A stretch of DNA of 6,506 nt, from the NCBI GenBank assembly GCA_025455895.1, contig JALOLQ010000090.1, forward strand, positions 1-6,506, read 5' to 3'. The notes under the pieces are model-generated. The model saw nothing but the letters and a program-made list of their open reading frames with translations, made no database searches and had not been told where the DNA came from. Position 1 is the first letter of the stretch. Each line of letters opens with the position of its first letter. Both the position numbers and the translations under genes were made by a program. This DNA comes from Solirubrobacteraceae bacterium. Lineage in GTDB: Bacteria; Actinomycetota; Thermoleophilia; Solirubrobacterales; Solirubrobacteraceae. Shown one piece after another: positions 1 through 4,997 of this stretch.

Positions 1-304
1 CGTCGCGCGTAACGGTGACGTGGATCGCGGGCTCTCGGTCGGTGATGCCCCAGATCGCGGCTGCCGTGGTGTGGCTGAGCATCGCCGAAGGGCCGCACAT
101 GAGCAGCGCCGCCGTCTCGGCCGCGAGCGGCGCCGGCTCGGCATGGCCGACGAGGTAGGCGCCGGCGACGAACGGGTGCAGCCGCCCGGTGCGGACGCGG
201 TGGCCGATCGCCGACGGACTCAGGCCGGCCTCGCGCAGCTGAACCGCGGCGATGACGCCGCGTTGCCGCGAGGCGGTCTCCGCGACTCGCAGGTCAGCGC
301 GCAT
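1..304 (-). CDS. AbiEi-like / DUF559-type winged-helix protein, N-terminal 101 residues, partial
   Basis: Read on the minus strand from an ATG at 304, the frame stays open for 101 codons and leaves the window at base 1, so the C-terminus is missing. The protein starts MRADLRVAETASRQRGVI. Residues 10-50 follow the pattern of the N-terminal winged-helix part of actinobacterial AbiEi-family/DUF559 proteins: an RGV(I/V)xxxQL segment, then GLSPSAIGHRVRTGRL, then HPFVAGAYLVGH. Residues 68-85 (LMCGPSAMLSHTTAAAIW) match the 'cGpgAvLSHrsAAalWG' signature, followed by a strand IHVTV. From family knowledge, full proteins are about 280-330 residues and often end in a DUF559 nuclease-like domain; here that would lie beyond the left edge. 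AbiEi proteins are antitoxins and autorepressors, but many actinobacterial homologues stand alone and have no assigned function. No Shine-Dalgarno or TAnnnT box precedes the start. The start codon rests on the match to family N-termini. Confidence 0.8.
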   Translation of the reverse strand, partial: MRADLRVAETASRQRGVIAAVQLREAGLSPSAIGHRVRTGRLHPFVAGAYLVGHAEPAPLAAETAALLMCGPSAMLSHTTAAAIWGITDREPAIHVTVTRD

Positions 305-307
305 GTT

Positions 308-320
308 CGGGTTCGGAACC
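308..320. promoter_or_regulatory. short palindrome abutting the minus-strand start, possible operator
   Basis: Bases 310-320 read GGTTCGGAACC, two 5-base arms around one central G. The overlapping 9-mer CGGGTTCGG at 308-316 recurs at 369-377 and, reversed, at 334-342, which lie in the arms of the larger inverted repeat. It lies within 6-16 bases of the AbiEi-like start codon (304), where a repressor would block transcription or initiation. Operator function is inferred; only the palindrome and repeated core are seen. Confidence 0.35.
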
Positions 321-327
321 GGTCGGG

Positions 328-383
328 ATCGGCCCGAACCCGATCGGATGCCGTCGGGTGACGACGATCGGGTTCGGGCCGAT
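328..383. repeat. perfect 19-bp inverted repeat with nested hairpin in the loop
   Basis: The left arm, 328-346, is ATCGGCCCGAACCCGATCG. The right arm, 365-383, is its exact reverse complement. They are separated by 18 bases (347-364). Inside the loop CGTC (352-355) can pair with GACG (360-363) around a GGGT tetraloop. In RNA the outer stem could extend about five pairs further, with G-U wobbles (323-327 with 384-388). The element lies between two divergent genes and carries no T-tract, so a classical intrinsic terminator is unlikely. It could be an operator, an attenuator-like leader structure if transcription starts upstream, or a dispersed REP-like repeat. The rest of the gap (about 384-552) shows no gene and no clear signal. 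Confidence 0.75.
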
Positions 384-552
384 TCTGGAGGGAGCGAAAC
401 CCGAGGATGGTCGTCCAGCGAGCATGCCCGCCACGGTCCCATGCCGCCGCGGCGCGCCGGCCCCGTCGCGCGTCTCCTGTCACACCTGCGCGCCCCTCCC
501 GCACCACCCCGTGCCCGGCGCGCCGCCGGTCGCCGCGCCGCCACCCGCGCGG

Positions 553-558
553 TAGCCT
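553..558 (+). promoter_or_regulatory. putative -10 box for the J-domain gene
   Basis: TAGCCT in the context GGTAGCCT, ending 9 bases before the ATG at 568. It is the only TAnnnT hexamer on the plus strand of the 305-567 gap. It matches the actinobacterial -10 pattern, and the distance would put the transcript start at or within a few bases of the start codon. No convincing -35 is visible. A GAGGG at 560-564 is only 3 bases from the ATG, too close for a normal Shine-Dalgarno. Confidence 0.45.
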
Positions 559-567
559 CGAGGGCTC

Positions 568-1815
568 ATGCCCACGGTGCTCGACATCGAGCAGGCGCTG
601 CTCCTCCTGGAGCTCGAGCCGCCGTTCGACAAGCGCGACGTGCAGCTCGCGCGGCGCCGCCAGGCGAAGGTCTGGCACCCCGATCTCGCGCCGCCGGGCA
701 AGCAGGTCGCGCACGAGCGCCACCTGAAGGCGATCAACGAGGCGGCCGACGAGCTCGAGCGGATCGCCGAGACCTCGCGCGGCGGACGCGTCACCCGCAA
801 CGCGGTGAAGGTCAGCGCCGCCGCCGCGCGCGAGGCCCGCGCCGAGGAGGGCCGGCGCGCCTACGAGGCCGAGCAGCGCCGCCGCGCCGCCGAGGCCGAC
901 CGCGCGAAGAACGACCCGTTCGGTGCGCGCGTGCCCGACCACTCGGTCGTCCATCGCTACGCGCGCTGCCTGAGCTACCCGGAATGGGGGGTCGGCGAGG
1001 TCGCGGGGATCTACTTCACCGGCGGCGGCGACGACGTGCAGCAGTGGGCGCGCGTGCGCTTCCAGCCCGGGGTGCGCACCGTGCCCGCCGGCTCGCTCCA
1101 GTTCGTCGACTTCAGCAAGCCCGACCCCGGCGCCGAGCGCGTCGAGCGCTTCATGACCGCCGCGCGCCACGCGCTCGCCGAGGGCGACTTCGCGCTCGCC
1201 GCCCAGCGCCTGATCTACGCGCGCGACGCCGACCCGCGCAACGCCGCCGTGCTGCGGCTCATGACGATCGCCTTCTGGCAGGCCGGCGACCTGCCCGCCG
1301 CGGGCCGCGCGGTGCGCGACTGGAAGCGCGTCGAGGGCGACCGCCCCGCGCCGCACCGCTACGCCGCGCGGATCTACGAGGACATGGGGGCGATCGCGCT
1401 CGCCGAGCAGGAGGCGGTGCGCGTCACCGAGCACGCGCCGAACGACGCCGAGGGCTTCGCCCGCGTCGGGCGCCTGCGGCTGCGGCTGATGGACCCGGAG
1501 CGCGCCGCGGAGGCGCTCGAGCGCGCCCGCCGGCTCGGGCCGGACCCGGACACGCTGCTCGACCTCGCGCTCGCCCGGCACCTGCTCGGTGACCTCGGCG
1601 GCGAGGTCACCGCCACCGAGCAGGCGACGGTCCTCGCCCCGCGCTCGCCGGTGGCCTGGTCGCGCCACGCCCACGCGCTGGCCCGCACCGACCGCGTGAG
1701 CGACGCGATCGCGGCCTGCGAGCGCGCCCTGAAGCTCGACGCGGGGGATCCCGAGGTCGCCGACCTGCTCGAGCGTCTGCGTGCCGCGCTGCCGCGGGTG
1801 CTGCCCGCGGCCTGA
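568..1815 (+). CDS. J-domain protein with central beta-barrel-like segment and C-terminal TPR repeats
   Basis: This 415-residue cytoplasmic protein lacks a signal peptide and membrane segments. Residues 4-68 look like a J-domain: a helix II region (DKRDVQLARRRQAKVW), the HPD motif at 37-39 that stimulates Hsp70/DnaK ATPase in J-proteins, then a helix III segment (HLKAINEAADEL). The Gly/Phe-rich and zinc-finger regions of classical DnaJ are absent. Residues 82-115 form a charged Ala/Arg/Glu-rich probable helix. Residues 128-182 (VHRYARCLSYPEWGVGEVAGIYF, then VRFQPGVRTVPAGSLQFVDF; two runs) resemble the small SH3/Tudor-like barrels of the CarD or DUF3553 type. Residues 190-410 are helical TPR-like repeats, clearest at 290-325 and 355-395, where an SDAIAACERALKLDAGDPEV unit ends the array. 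A role as a DnaK co-chaperone or scaffold is inferred; the client is unknown. The next gene begins 52 bases downstream and is probably cotranscribed. Confidence 0.88.
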   Translation: MPTVLDIEQALLLLELEPPFDKRDVQLARRRQAKVWHPDLAPPGKQVAHERHLKAINEAADELERIAETSRGGRVTRNAVKVSAAAAREARAEEGRRAYEAEQRRRAAEADRAKNDPFGARVPDHSVVHRYARCLSYPEWGVGEVAGIYFTGGGDDVQQWARVRFQPGVRTVPAGSLQFVDFSKPDPGAERVERFMTAARHALAEGDFALAAQRLIYARDADPRNAAVLRLMTIAFWQAGDLPAAGRAVRDWKRVEGDRPAPHRYAARIYEDMGAIALAEQEAVRVTEHAPNDAEGFARVGRLRLRLMDPERAAEALERARRLGPDPDTLLDLALARHLLGDLGGEVTATEQATVLAPRSPVAWSRHAHALARTDRVSDAIAACERALKLDAGDPEVADLLERLRAALPRVLPAA

Positions 1816-1855
1816 GAGGCTCAAGCTGCGCGCGCCGCCGTCCGATGCAGCCCGC

Positions 1856-1859
1856 GGAG
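1856..1859 (+). promoter_or_regulatory. Shine-Dalgarno for the glycoside hydrolase-like gene
   Basis: GGAG lies 8 bases before the ATG at 1868, the normal spacing. It supports this start over in-frame codons farther upstream inside the J-domain gene. The 52-base gap contains no TA dinucleotide and hence no TAnnnT -10 box, which suggests translation from a longer message begun upstream of 568. The nearby ATG at 1845 is out of frame. Confidence 0.55.
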
Positions 1860-1867
1860 TCCTCTCG

Positions 1868-3550
1868 ATGGCCCTCGCACGCCCCACCATCCGCCTCAGC
1901 AGCGTCCTGACCGCCGCGCTGGTCGCCGCGGCCCTCGCCGCGCCGGCCCGCGCGGCCGAGACCGGCATCAACAGCGCGGGCACGAGCCCGACCGCCGCGG
2001 CGCAGATGGCCACGGACCTCAACGCGACCTGGATCCGCAGCTTCGCGCGCTGGGACCTGATCGAGCCCAACGGCCCGGACGCCTGGAGCGCCGATCAGAT
2101 CGCGGCGCTCGACCAGCTCACCGCCGCCGCCCGCGAGCGCGGCAAGAAGGTCGTCGTCGTGATCTCCGGCACGCCGCGCTGGGCGAGCACGACGGCCGAC
2201 CCGTTCTCGCCGCCGGTGGACGCCGCCGAGTTCGGGCGCTTCCTGCGCTCGCTCTCGGCGCGCTACCGCGGCCTGGTGACCGCCTGGGAGATCTGGAACG
2301 AGCCGGACGAGACGGAGTTCTGGAAGGGCTCGCCCCCGTCGCCGGACGCCTACCTGCCCGTGCTGCGCGCGGCCCACGCCGCGATCCGCGCGGGAGACCC
2401 GGGCGCGCTCGTGCTGGCCGCGCCCTCGACCGGCAACAACTACCCGTTCCTCGAGGGCCTCTACGCCCGCGGTGCGCGCGGGAGCTTCGACGGCGTCGCG
2501 GTCCACACCGACACCGCGTGCCTGATCAAGGGGCCGGACGACTACTACCGCGAGGGCGACGGCCGCGTCGGGCGCTTCAGCTTCCTCGGCCTGCGCGAGA
2601 TGCACGCCACGATGGCCGCCCGCGGCGACGGCGACCTGCCGATCATCATCACCGAGCTCGGCTGGTCGGCGACCGGGACGGTGTGCGGCCGCGGCGCCTC
2701 GGCCGGTCAGAAGGCCGCGGGGGTGAGCGAGGCCAAGCAGGCCACGTACCTCAAGCACGCCTACCGCTGCCTGGCGTCCTACCCGTACGTACGCGCGGCG
2801 CTCTGGTTCACCGCGCGCGACGGCGGCCCCCAGGACGCGGAGCTCACCCGCTACGGCCTCGAGCGCTTCGACGGCTCGCGCCGGCCCGCCTACGGCGCGC
2901 TCGCCGAGATCGGGCGCAGCGGCGCCGCCCCCGGCGCGTGCGGCGACTTCGATCCCCCGGCGCTCCGCGTCCGCAAGCCCGCCGAGGGCGCGCTGTTCGA
3001 CCGCTCGCTGGAGATCGAGGTGGCGGCGAAGGACGGCGCGAGCAGGCTCGGGCGGATCTCGCTCTACGCCAACGGCCGCAAGGTCCGCAGCTTCACCGAG
3101 AACCTGAAGAACGACCGCGCGGTCGGGCTCGAGTGGATGGGCGCGCGCGAGCTGCCCTACGGACCGGTGACGCTGAAGGTCGAGGCGCTCGACAGCTTCG
3201 GCAACGTCACCACGCGCGAGGTCCCCGTCCAGCGCGTGGACCCGCGCACGCTGCCGCCGCAGCAGACGACGCTCGCGATCCGGCTCTCCGGCAAGGGCGT
3301 GAAGCGCAAGGTGCGCGGCAGCCTCAAGGCCGCCTCGAGCTTCGCGCCGACGGGCAAGCTGCGCGTCGAGTGGCAGTACCGCCGCGGCTCCGCCTGGGTC
3401 ACGCTCCACAAGACGAGCAAGAACGCGAACCGCGCGTTCAGCGCGAGCCAGCGCCTGCGCAAGAAGGGCCGCTGGCGCGTGAAGGTCAGCTACCCGGCGA
3501 CGAAGCCGTTCCGCGCCGCCACCGCCCTGAAGGCCTTCCGGGCCCGCTGA
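1868..3550 (+). CDS. secreted clan GH-A glycoside hydrolase-like protein
   Basis: This 560-residue protein starts with a signal peptide: basic MALARPTIRL, a hydrophobic SSVLTAALVAAALAA core, and APARA ending an AxA site at 27-29. The mature protein begins near Ala30. Residues 33-350 look like a (beta/alpha)8 barrel of clan GH-A (cellulase/GH5 or GH39 style). The strand 4 motif WEIWNEPD (140-147) supplies the presumed acid/base Glu145, and the strand 7 motif IIITELGW (259-266) the presumed nucleophile Glu263. VAVHTD (210-215) and ALWFTARD (311-318) fit strands 6 and 8. The only cysteines, 218, 273, 301 and 358, could form disulfides. Residues 364-457 resemble an Ig-like beta-sandwich (KPAEGALFD, then LDSFGNVT). 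Residues 467-560 form a further, very basic domain. Retaining glycosidase activity is inferred from the two glutamates; the substrate cannot be read from the sequence. It follows the J-domain gene by 52 bases. Confidence 0.88.
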   Translation: MALARPTIRLSSVLTAALVAAALAAPARAAETGINSAGTSPTAAAQMATDLNATWIRSFARWDLIEPNGPDAWSADQIAALDQLTAAARERGKKVVVVISGTPRWASTTADPFSPPVDAAEFGRFLRSLSARYRGLVTAWEIWNEPDETEFWKGSPPSPDAYLPVLRAAHAAIRAGDPGALVLAAPSTGNNYPFLEGLYARGARGSFDGVAVHTDTACLIKGPDDYYREGDGRVGRFSFLGLREMHATMAARGDGDLPIIITELGWSATGTVCGRGASAGQKAAGVSEAKQATYLKHAYRCLASYPYVRAALWFTARDGGPQDAELTRYGLERFDGSRRPAYGALAEIGRSGAAPGACGDFDPPALRVRKPAEGALFDRSLEIEVAAKDGASRLGRISLYANGRKVRSFTENLKNDRAVGLEWMGARELPYGPVTLKVEALDSFGNVTTREVPVQRVDPRTLPPQQTTLAIRLSGKGVKRKVRGSLKAASSFAPTGKLRVEWQYRRGSAWVTLHKTSKNANRAFSASQRLRKKGRWRVKVSYPATKPFRAATALKAFRAR

Positions 3551-3569
3551 CTCCGTCGGCGCGCGGGCG

Positions 3570-3575
3570 TACCCT
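3570..3575 (+). promoter_or_regulatory. putative -10 box for nucS
   Basis: TACCCT ends 9 bases before the ATG at 3585, in the 34-base gap after the hydrolase-like gene. A transcript starting 6-9 bases downstream would begin at about 3582-3585 and would not contain the in-frame GTG at 3576, which favours the ATG. No Shine-Dalgarno is present. nucS may therefore have its own leaderless transcript even if upstream transcription reads through. Confidence 0.45.
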
Positions 3576-3584
3576 GTGCGCCCG

Positions 3585-4265
3585 ATGCGCCTGATCGTCG
3601 CCCGCTGCGAGGTCGTCTACACCGGCCGGCTCACCGCCGTGCTGCCCGAGGCGCTGCGGCTGCTCATGATCAAGTCGGACGGCTCGGTGATGGTCCACGC
3701 CGACACCGGCGGCTTCAAGCCCCAGAACTGGATGACCCCGCCGACGGCGGTCGAGCTCGAGGGCGACCCGCTCACGCAGATCGTCGTGCGCAAGCACGCG
3801 GGGAAGACCGAGGACCGCCTCGACATCCGGATCGCCGAGGTCCTCAGCGACGTGACCCACGACATGGGCGAGGCCGCCCAGCTCGAGAAGGACGGGGTCG
3901 AGGCGCACCTCCAGGAGGCGCTGGCGGACGCCCCGCACTTCTGCGGCGAGGGCTTCCGGCTCGTGCGCCGCGAGTGGCCGACCGACATCGGCCCGGTCGA
4001 TCTCATGTGCCGCGACGAGGACGACGGCTGGGTCGCCGTCGAGATCAAGCGCGTCGCGACGATCGACGCGGTCGAGCAGCTCGGCCGTTACCTCGAGCGG
4101 ATCCGCCTCGACCCGGCGATGGCCGACTGCGAGGGCGTCCTGGCCGCCCAGCAGATCAAGCCGCAGGCGCGCACGCTCGCCGAGGCGCGCGGGATCGCCT
4201 GCGTCGAGGTCGACCTCGCCGTCGTGCGCGGCGAGCGCGAGCCCGACCTCACGCTGTTCGTCTGA
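3585..4265 (+). CDS. nucS: endonuclease NucS (mismatch-specific, EndoMS family)
   Basis: This 226-residue protein is a full-length NucS/EndoMS. From family knowledge, this enzyme cuts both strands at G/T, G/G and T/T mispairs and gives post-replicative mismatch repair in Actinobacteria, which lack MutS/MutL. The N-terminal DNA-binding domain opens MRLIVARCEVVYTGRL, and PQNWM at 46-50 belongs to its conserved region. The C-terminal RecB-like nuclease domain has Asp139 (GPVDL), Glu153 and Lys155 (VEIK), spaced as in the D-x13-E-x-K active site, followed by QLGRY (165-169). The tail ends DLTLFV, matching the beta-clamp-binding motif of actinobacterial NucS. An in-frame GTG at 3576 would add three residues (MRP). 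I prefer the ATG because family members start MRL(V/I)xARC and because the GTG touches the putative -10 box. The stop lies 9 bases from that of the convergent metallo-hydrolase gene. Confidence 0.96.
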   Translation: MRLIVARCEVVYTGRLTAVLPEALRLLMIKSDGSVMVHADTGGFKPQNWMTPPTAVELEGDPLTQIVVRKHAGKTEDRLDIRIAEVLSDVTHDMGEAAQLEKDGVEAHLQEALADAPHFCGEGFRLVRREWPTDIGPVDLMCRDEDDGWVAVEIKRVATIDAVEQLGRYLERIRLDPAMADCEGVLAAQQIKPQARTLAEARGIACVEVDLAVVRGEREPDLTLFV

Positions 4266-4278
4266 GCGGGCGGCTCAG
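4262..4278. terminator. candidate bidirectional stem-loop between convergent genes
   Basis: CTGAGC (4262-4267), loop GGGCG, GCTCAG (4273-4278): a perfect 6-bp stem. It contains the stop codons of both nucS (TGA 4263-4265) and the convergent metallo-hydrolase gene (TGA read on minus, 4277-4275). There is no T-tract on either side, so intrinsic termination would have to be of the T-poor type reported for some actinobacteria, or the structure may only protect 3' ends. The hairpin is seen; the function is inferred. Confidence 0.4.
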
Positions 4279-4946
4279 TCCGCCGGGAGCCCGGCGCAGA
4301 ACGCGTGCAGCGCGGCCGGGTCGCGCAGCGGCGGCCCGTGGCCGAAGAGGACGACCGCGGGCTCGAGCTCGGCCAGGCGCCGCTCGCTGCGGCGGTTCAG
4401 CGGCGGATCGTAGGTGGCGATCTTCAGCGGCTCGCGCAGCCCGGAGTGGGCGAGCGTGACGACGTTCATCCCGAAGAAGACGTCGCCGCAGATCAGCACG
4501 CGGTCGGCCTCGCGCCAGTAGCTCACGTGGCCCGGGCTGTGCCCCGGGGTCTCGAGCACGACGAACCCGGGGCCGACCTCGTCGCCCTCGCGCAGCTCGC
4601 GGTCGGGCTCGATCCGCGGCGAGCCCGCCGTGCGCTCGAGCACCGACCCGAAGCGCGTGCCGGGCGGGACGGGGGCGCGGCCGCTGCGCAGGTAGGGGGC
4701 GTCGCCCGCGCCGATCCAGACCGGGACGCCGAGCGCCTCCTTCACGTGCTTCGAGCCGCCGGTGTGGTCGTTGTGCACGTGGGTGAGCGCGTGGGCGCCG
4801 ATCGCGTGGTCCCCCAGCGCGCGCACGACCTTCTTCCCGTGCATGAGGTACCCGGCGTCGATCAGCACGTCGCCGATCACGTACGCGTTCACCGCGTCGC
4901 GCGGCATCAGCGCGATCCGCCAGACGTCGTCGGCGATCCGTTCCAT
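4275..4946 (-). CDS. metallo-beta-lactamase-fold hydrolase (glyoxalase II-like)
   Basis: This 223-residue cytoplasmic protein has the full metal-binding set of the MBL fold: HVHNDH at 56-61 (an HxHxDH motif, His56, His58, Asp60, His61), His136 in TPGHSPGH, the bridging Asp155 in ICGDVFFG, and His203 in FGHGPPL. This predicts a two-zinc (or iron/zinc) hydrolase. The substrate is unknown; glyoxalase II-like thioesterases, lactonases and other MBL hydrolases share these residues. Translation starts at ATG 4946 (MERIADDVWRIAL), where family similarity begins and 7 bases after a TAnnnT box; upstream in-frame extension would run into the divergent hydratase gene. The two divergent starts are 51 bases apart, so coupled control with the hydratase is possible. 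A role in acyl-thioester metabolism alongside it is speculative. Confidence 0.93.
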   Translation of the reverse strand: MERIADDVWRIALMPRDAVNAYVIGDVLIDAGYLMHGKKVVRALGDHAIGAHALTHVHNDHTGGSKHVKEALGVPVWIGAGDAPYLRSGRAPVPPGTRFGSVLERTAGSPRIEPDRELREGDEVGPGFVVLETPGHSPGHVSYWREADRVLICGDVFFGMNVVTLAHSGLREPLKIATYDPPLNRRSERRLAELEPAVVLFGHGPPLRDPAALHAFCAGLPAD

Positions 4947-4953
4947 GGCCGCG

Positions 4954-4959
4954 ACCCTA
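4954..4959 (-). promoter_or_regulatory. putative -10 box for the metallo-hydrolase gene
   Basis: On the minus strand TAGGGT (plus-strand ACCCTA) sits 7 bases before the ATG at 4946, in the context CGGTAGGGT. No Shine-Dalgarno is visible, so a leaderless or nearly leaderless message is likely. No clear -35 hexamer is seen. It lies back to back with the hydratase -10 box, with 25 bases between them. Confidence 0.45.
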
Positions 4960-4984
4960 CCGACCCTCGGCGGCCCGTCCCGCA

Positions 4985-4990
4985 TAGCAT
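4985..4990 (+). promoter_or_regulatory. putative -10 box for the enoyl-CoA hydratase gene
   Basis: TAGCAT (context GCATAGCATCC) ends 7 bases before the ATG at 4998. This is the same geometry as on the opposite strand for the metallo-hydrolase gene. No Shine-Dalgarno is present. The short gap leaves room for only one regulator to cover both promoters. Confidence 0.5.
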
Positions 4991-4997
4991 CCGCGCC

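Noticed and set aside
310..320. GGTTCGGAACC as a tRNA T-arm
   Set aside because: It resembles the GGTTCGAATCC motif only superficially; no acceptor, D or anticodon arms can be placed around it.
20..361. 113-residue open frame on plus
   Set aside because: It is the antisense shadow of the AbiEi-like gene, and its sequence has no recognisable fold or motif.
328..383. Inverted repeat as an intrinsic terminator or transposon end pair
   Set aside because: There is no T-tract on either side, the flanking genes diverge, and there is no transposase or target-site duplication.
358..555. 65-residue open frame in the divergent gap
   Set aside because: It starts inside the inverted repeat, has a Pro/Ala/Arg-rich translation, no Shine-Dalgarno and no family resemblance.
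1..567. A complete AbiE toxin-antitoxin system
   Set aside because: Only the winged-helix N-terminus of one protein is visible. No AbiEii nucleotidyltransferase is present in the window, and the neighbouring gene is a J-domain protein on the other strand.
252..1592. 446-residue open frame on plus
   Set aside because: It overlaps the J-domain gene in another frame and is dominated by Arg/Ala/Pro runs; it also spans the intergenic inverted repeat.
1813..1823. TGAGAGGCTCA at the J-domain gene stop as a terminator
   Set aside because: The arms are only 4 bp, and the downstream gene appears to be cotranscribed, so termination here is unlikely.
1781..1867. Upstream extension of the glycoside hydrolase-like frame
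   Set aside because: It would overlap the J-domain gene and bury the signal peptide; the ATG at 1868 has a good Shine-Dalgarno and a clean secretion signal.
220..2070. 616-residue open frame on minus
   Set aside because: It is antisense to the J-domain gene with an Arg/Ala/Gly-rich, motif-free translation, as expected when GC-rich coding DNA is read from the other strand.
1607..3409. 600-residue open frame on minus
   Set aside because: It is antisense to the J-domain and glycoside hydrolase-like genes. The composition is repetitive Arg/Ala/Val/Gly with no family signature, while the plus-strand frame has clear domains.
4305..4997. Long upstream extension of the hydratase frame
   Set aside because: It is antisense to the metallo-hydrolase gene and low in complexity; crotonase similarity starts only after the ATG at 4998.
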